Assembly (NCBI GenBank): GCA_964525965.1
Contig: CAZGKA010000093.1
Location: 1-6,042, forward strand
Length of the DNA stretch: 6,042 nt
DNA from: Methanodesulfokora sp964525965
Lineage (GTDB): Archaea > Korarchaeota > Korarchaeia > Korarchaeales > Korarchaeaceae
Direction of reading: 5' to 3'
Part shown: in pieces, positions 5,816 to 6,042 of the stretch
How positions within the stretch are numbered: position 1 is the stretch's first letter
Layout: each line of letters opens with the position of its first letter
The notes under the pieces: generated by a model
The model's input: the letters and a program-made list of their open reading frames with translations, nothing else
Database searches by the model: none
Told to the model about the DNA's origin: nothing
Program-made: the position numbers and the translations under genes

Positions 5816-6042
5816 GCTTTCACCTCCTTCTCCTTCTTAGCTTCCTCAACTTTCTTTGAACGCCAATAGATGTAGTGTCCTACTGCACCGGCAACGGAGA
5901 GGCCTATGAGGCACCACCCTATGGGCTTTATCAGCTCACGCAGGGAGACCGCCGTGGACGGTGTTCCTTTCGGTAGGTTGAACTCTTCAAAGGGCACATC
6001 CGACACGTAGATGAAACAGGTGCCTCCGCTCTCTGATATTCC
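5812..6042 (-). CDS. fdnH: Formate dehydrogenase-N type iron-sulfur beta subunit, C-terminal part
   Basis: Only the last 76 residues are in the window; the frame stays open to the right edge, so the gene continues beyond 6042 and the GTG at 6006 is not its start. The fragment begins GISESGGTCFIYVSD, matching the GGTHVMYVL region near the end of E. coli FdnH. LRELIKPIGWCLIGLSVAG.. then forms a single membrane helix (about residues 36-60), followed by a lysine-rich tail. The ferredoxin-like part with the [4Fe-4S] clusters lies outside. In FdnH this helix anchors the beta subunit and sits against the cytochrome b, which is the next gene here. The positively charged tail suggests the C-terminus is in the cytoplasm and the cluster domain outside. 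The catalytic alpha subunit gene would be expected further upstream. Confidence 0.82.
   Translation of the reverse strand, partial: GISESGGTCFIYVSDVPFEEFNLPKGTPSTAVSLRELIKPIGWCLIGLSVAGAVGHYIYWRSKKVEEAKKEKEVKA
5820..5827 (-). promoter_or_regulatory. Perfect Shine-Dalgarno for the gamma subunit
   Basis: GGAGGTGA on the minus strand matches the complement of the archaeal 16S rRNA 3' end over all eight bases and ends four bases before ATG 5815. It lies inside the last codons of the beta-subunit gene, so the two proteins are probably made in a coupled ratio. Confidence 0.75.

Noticed and set aside
5812..6006. Independent 64-residue membrane protein starting at GTG 6006
   Set aside because: The frame stays open upstream to the window edge and the upstream residues match the FdnH C-terminal region, so this is the end of a larger gene.
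1..6042. CRISPR array, tRNA, rRNA, insertion sequence or toxin-antitoxin pair
   Set aside because: No regularly spaced repeats, cloverleaf-like sequence, transposase motifs or paired small genes were seen on either strand.

Overview
The window reads as DNA from an archaeon, probably a thermophilic member of the TACK lineages. The evidence is TATA-box-like promoters (TTTATATA at 825-832), ribosome binding sites that match the archaeal 16S 3' end (GGAGGTGA, GGTGATC), leaderless or short-leader gene starts, heavy use of AGG/AGA and ATA codons, and protein families typical of archaea. The exact taxon cannot be fixed from the sequence.

Layout, left to right. Positions 1-295 are AT-rich and appear non-coding; they carry a tandem repeat and two hairpins. 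Positions 296-775 (minus strand) encode a NiFe-hydrogenase maturation protease of the HybD/HycI/FrhD family. A symmetric TATA element at 825-832 separates it from a divergent plus-strand ABC transporter operon. That operon holds a permease with two fused membrane halves (884-2458) and, overlapping it through a start/stop junction, a NitT/TauT-type ATPase (2464-3210). A 309-bp gap with several possible RNA hairpins follows. Next is a small protein (3520-3996) that looks like the AAA-associated C-terminal domain usually fused to ATPases of this type. It is followed by a metallo-beta-lactamase-fold hydrolase (4118-4981) with its own promoter.

From the right edge, a minus-strand operon enters the window: the C-terminus of a formate dehydrogenase-N type iron-sulfur beta subunit (5812-6042, cut by the window edge) and the complete diheme cytochrome b gamma subunit (5090-5815). 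These converge on the hydrolase gene, and each side has T-rich terminator-like sequence in the gap.

Together the genes suggest an organism that uses H2 and formate metabolism. The hydrogenase protease would mature a NiFe hydrogenase encoded elsewhere. The Fdh subunits would pass electrons from formate (alpha subunit outside the window) to a membrane quinone. The ABC transporter is an anion-type importer with no binding protein in view and an unknown substrate. No clearly new system is proven. The best leads are the split transporter regulatory domain with its structured leader, the shared divergent TATA element, and the orphan importer beside redox genes.
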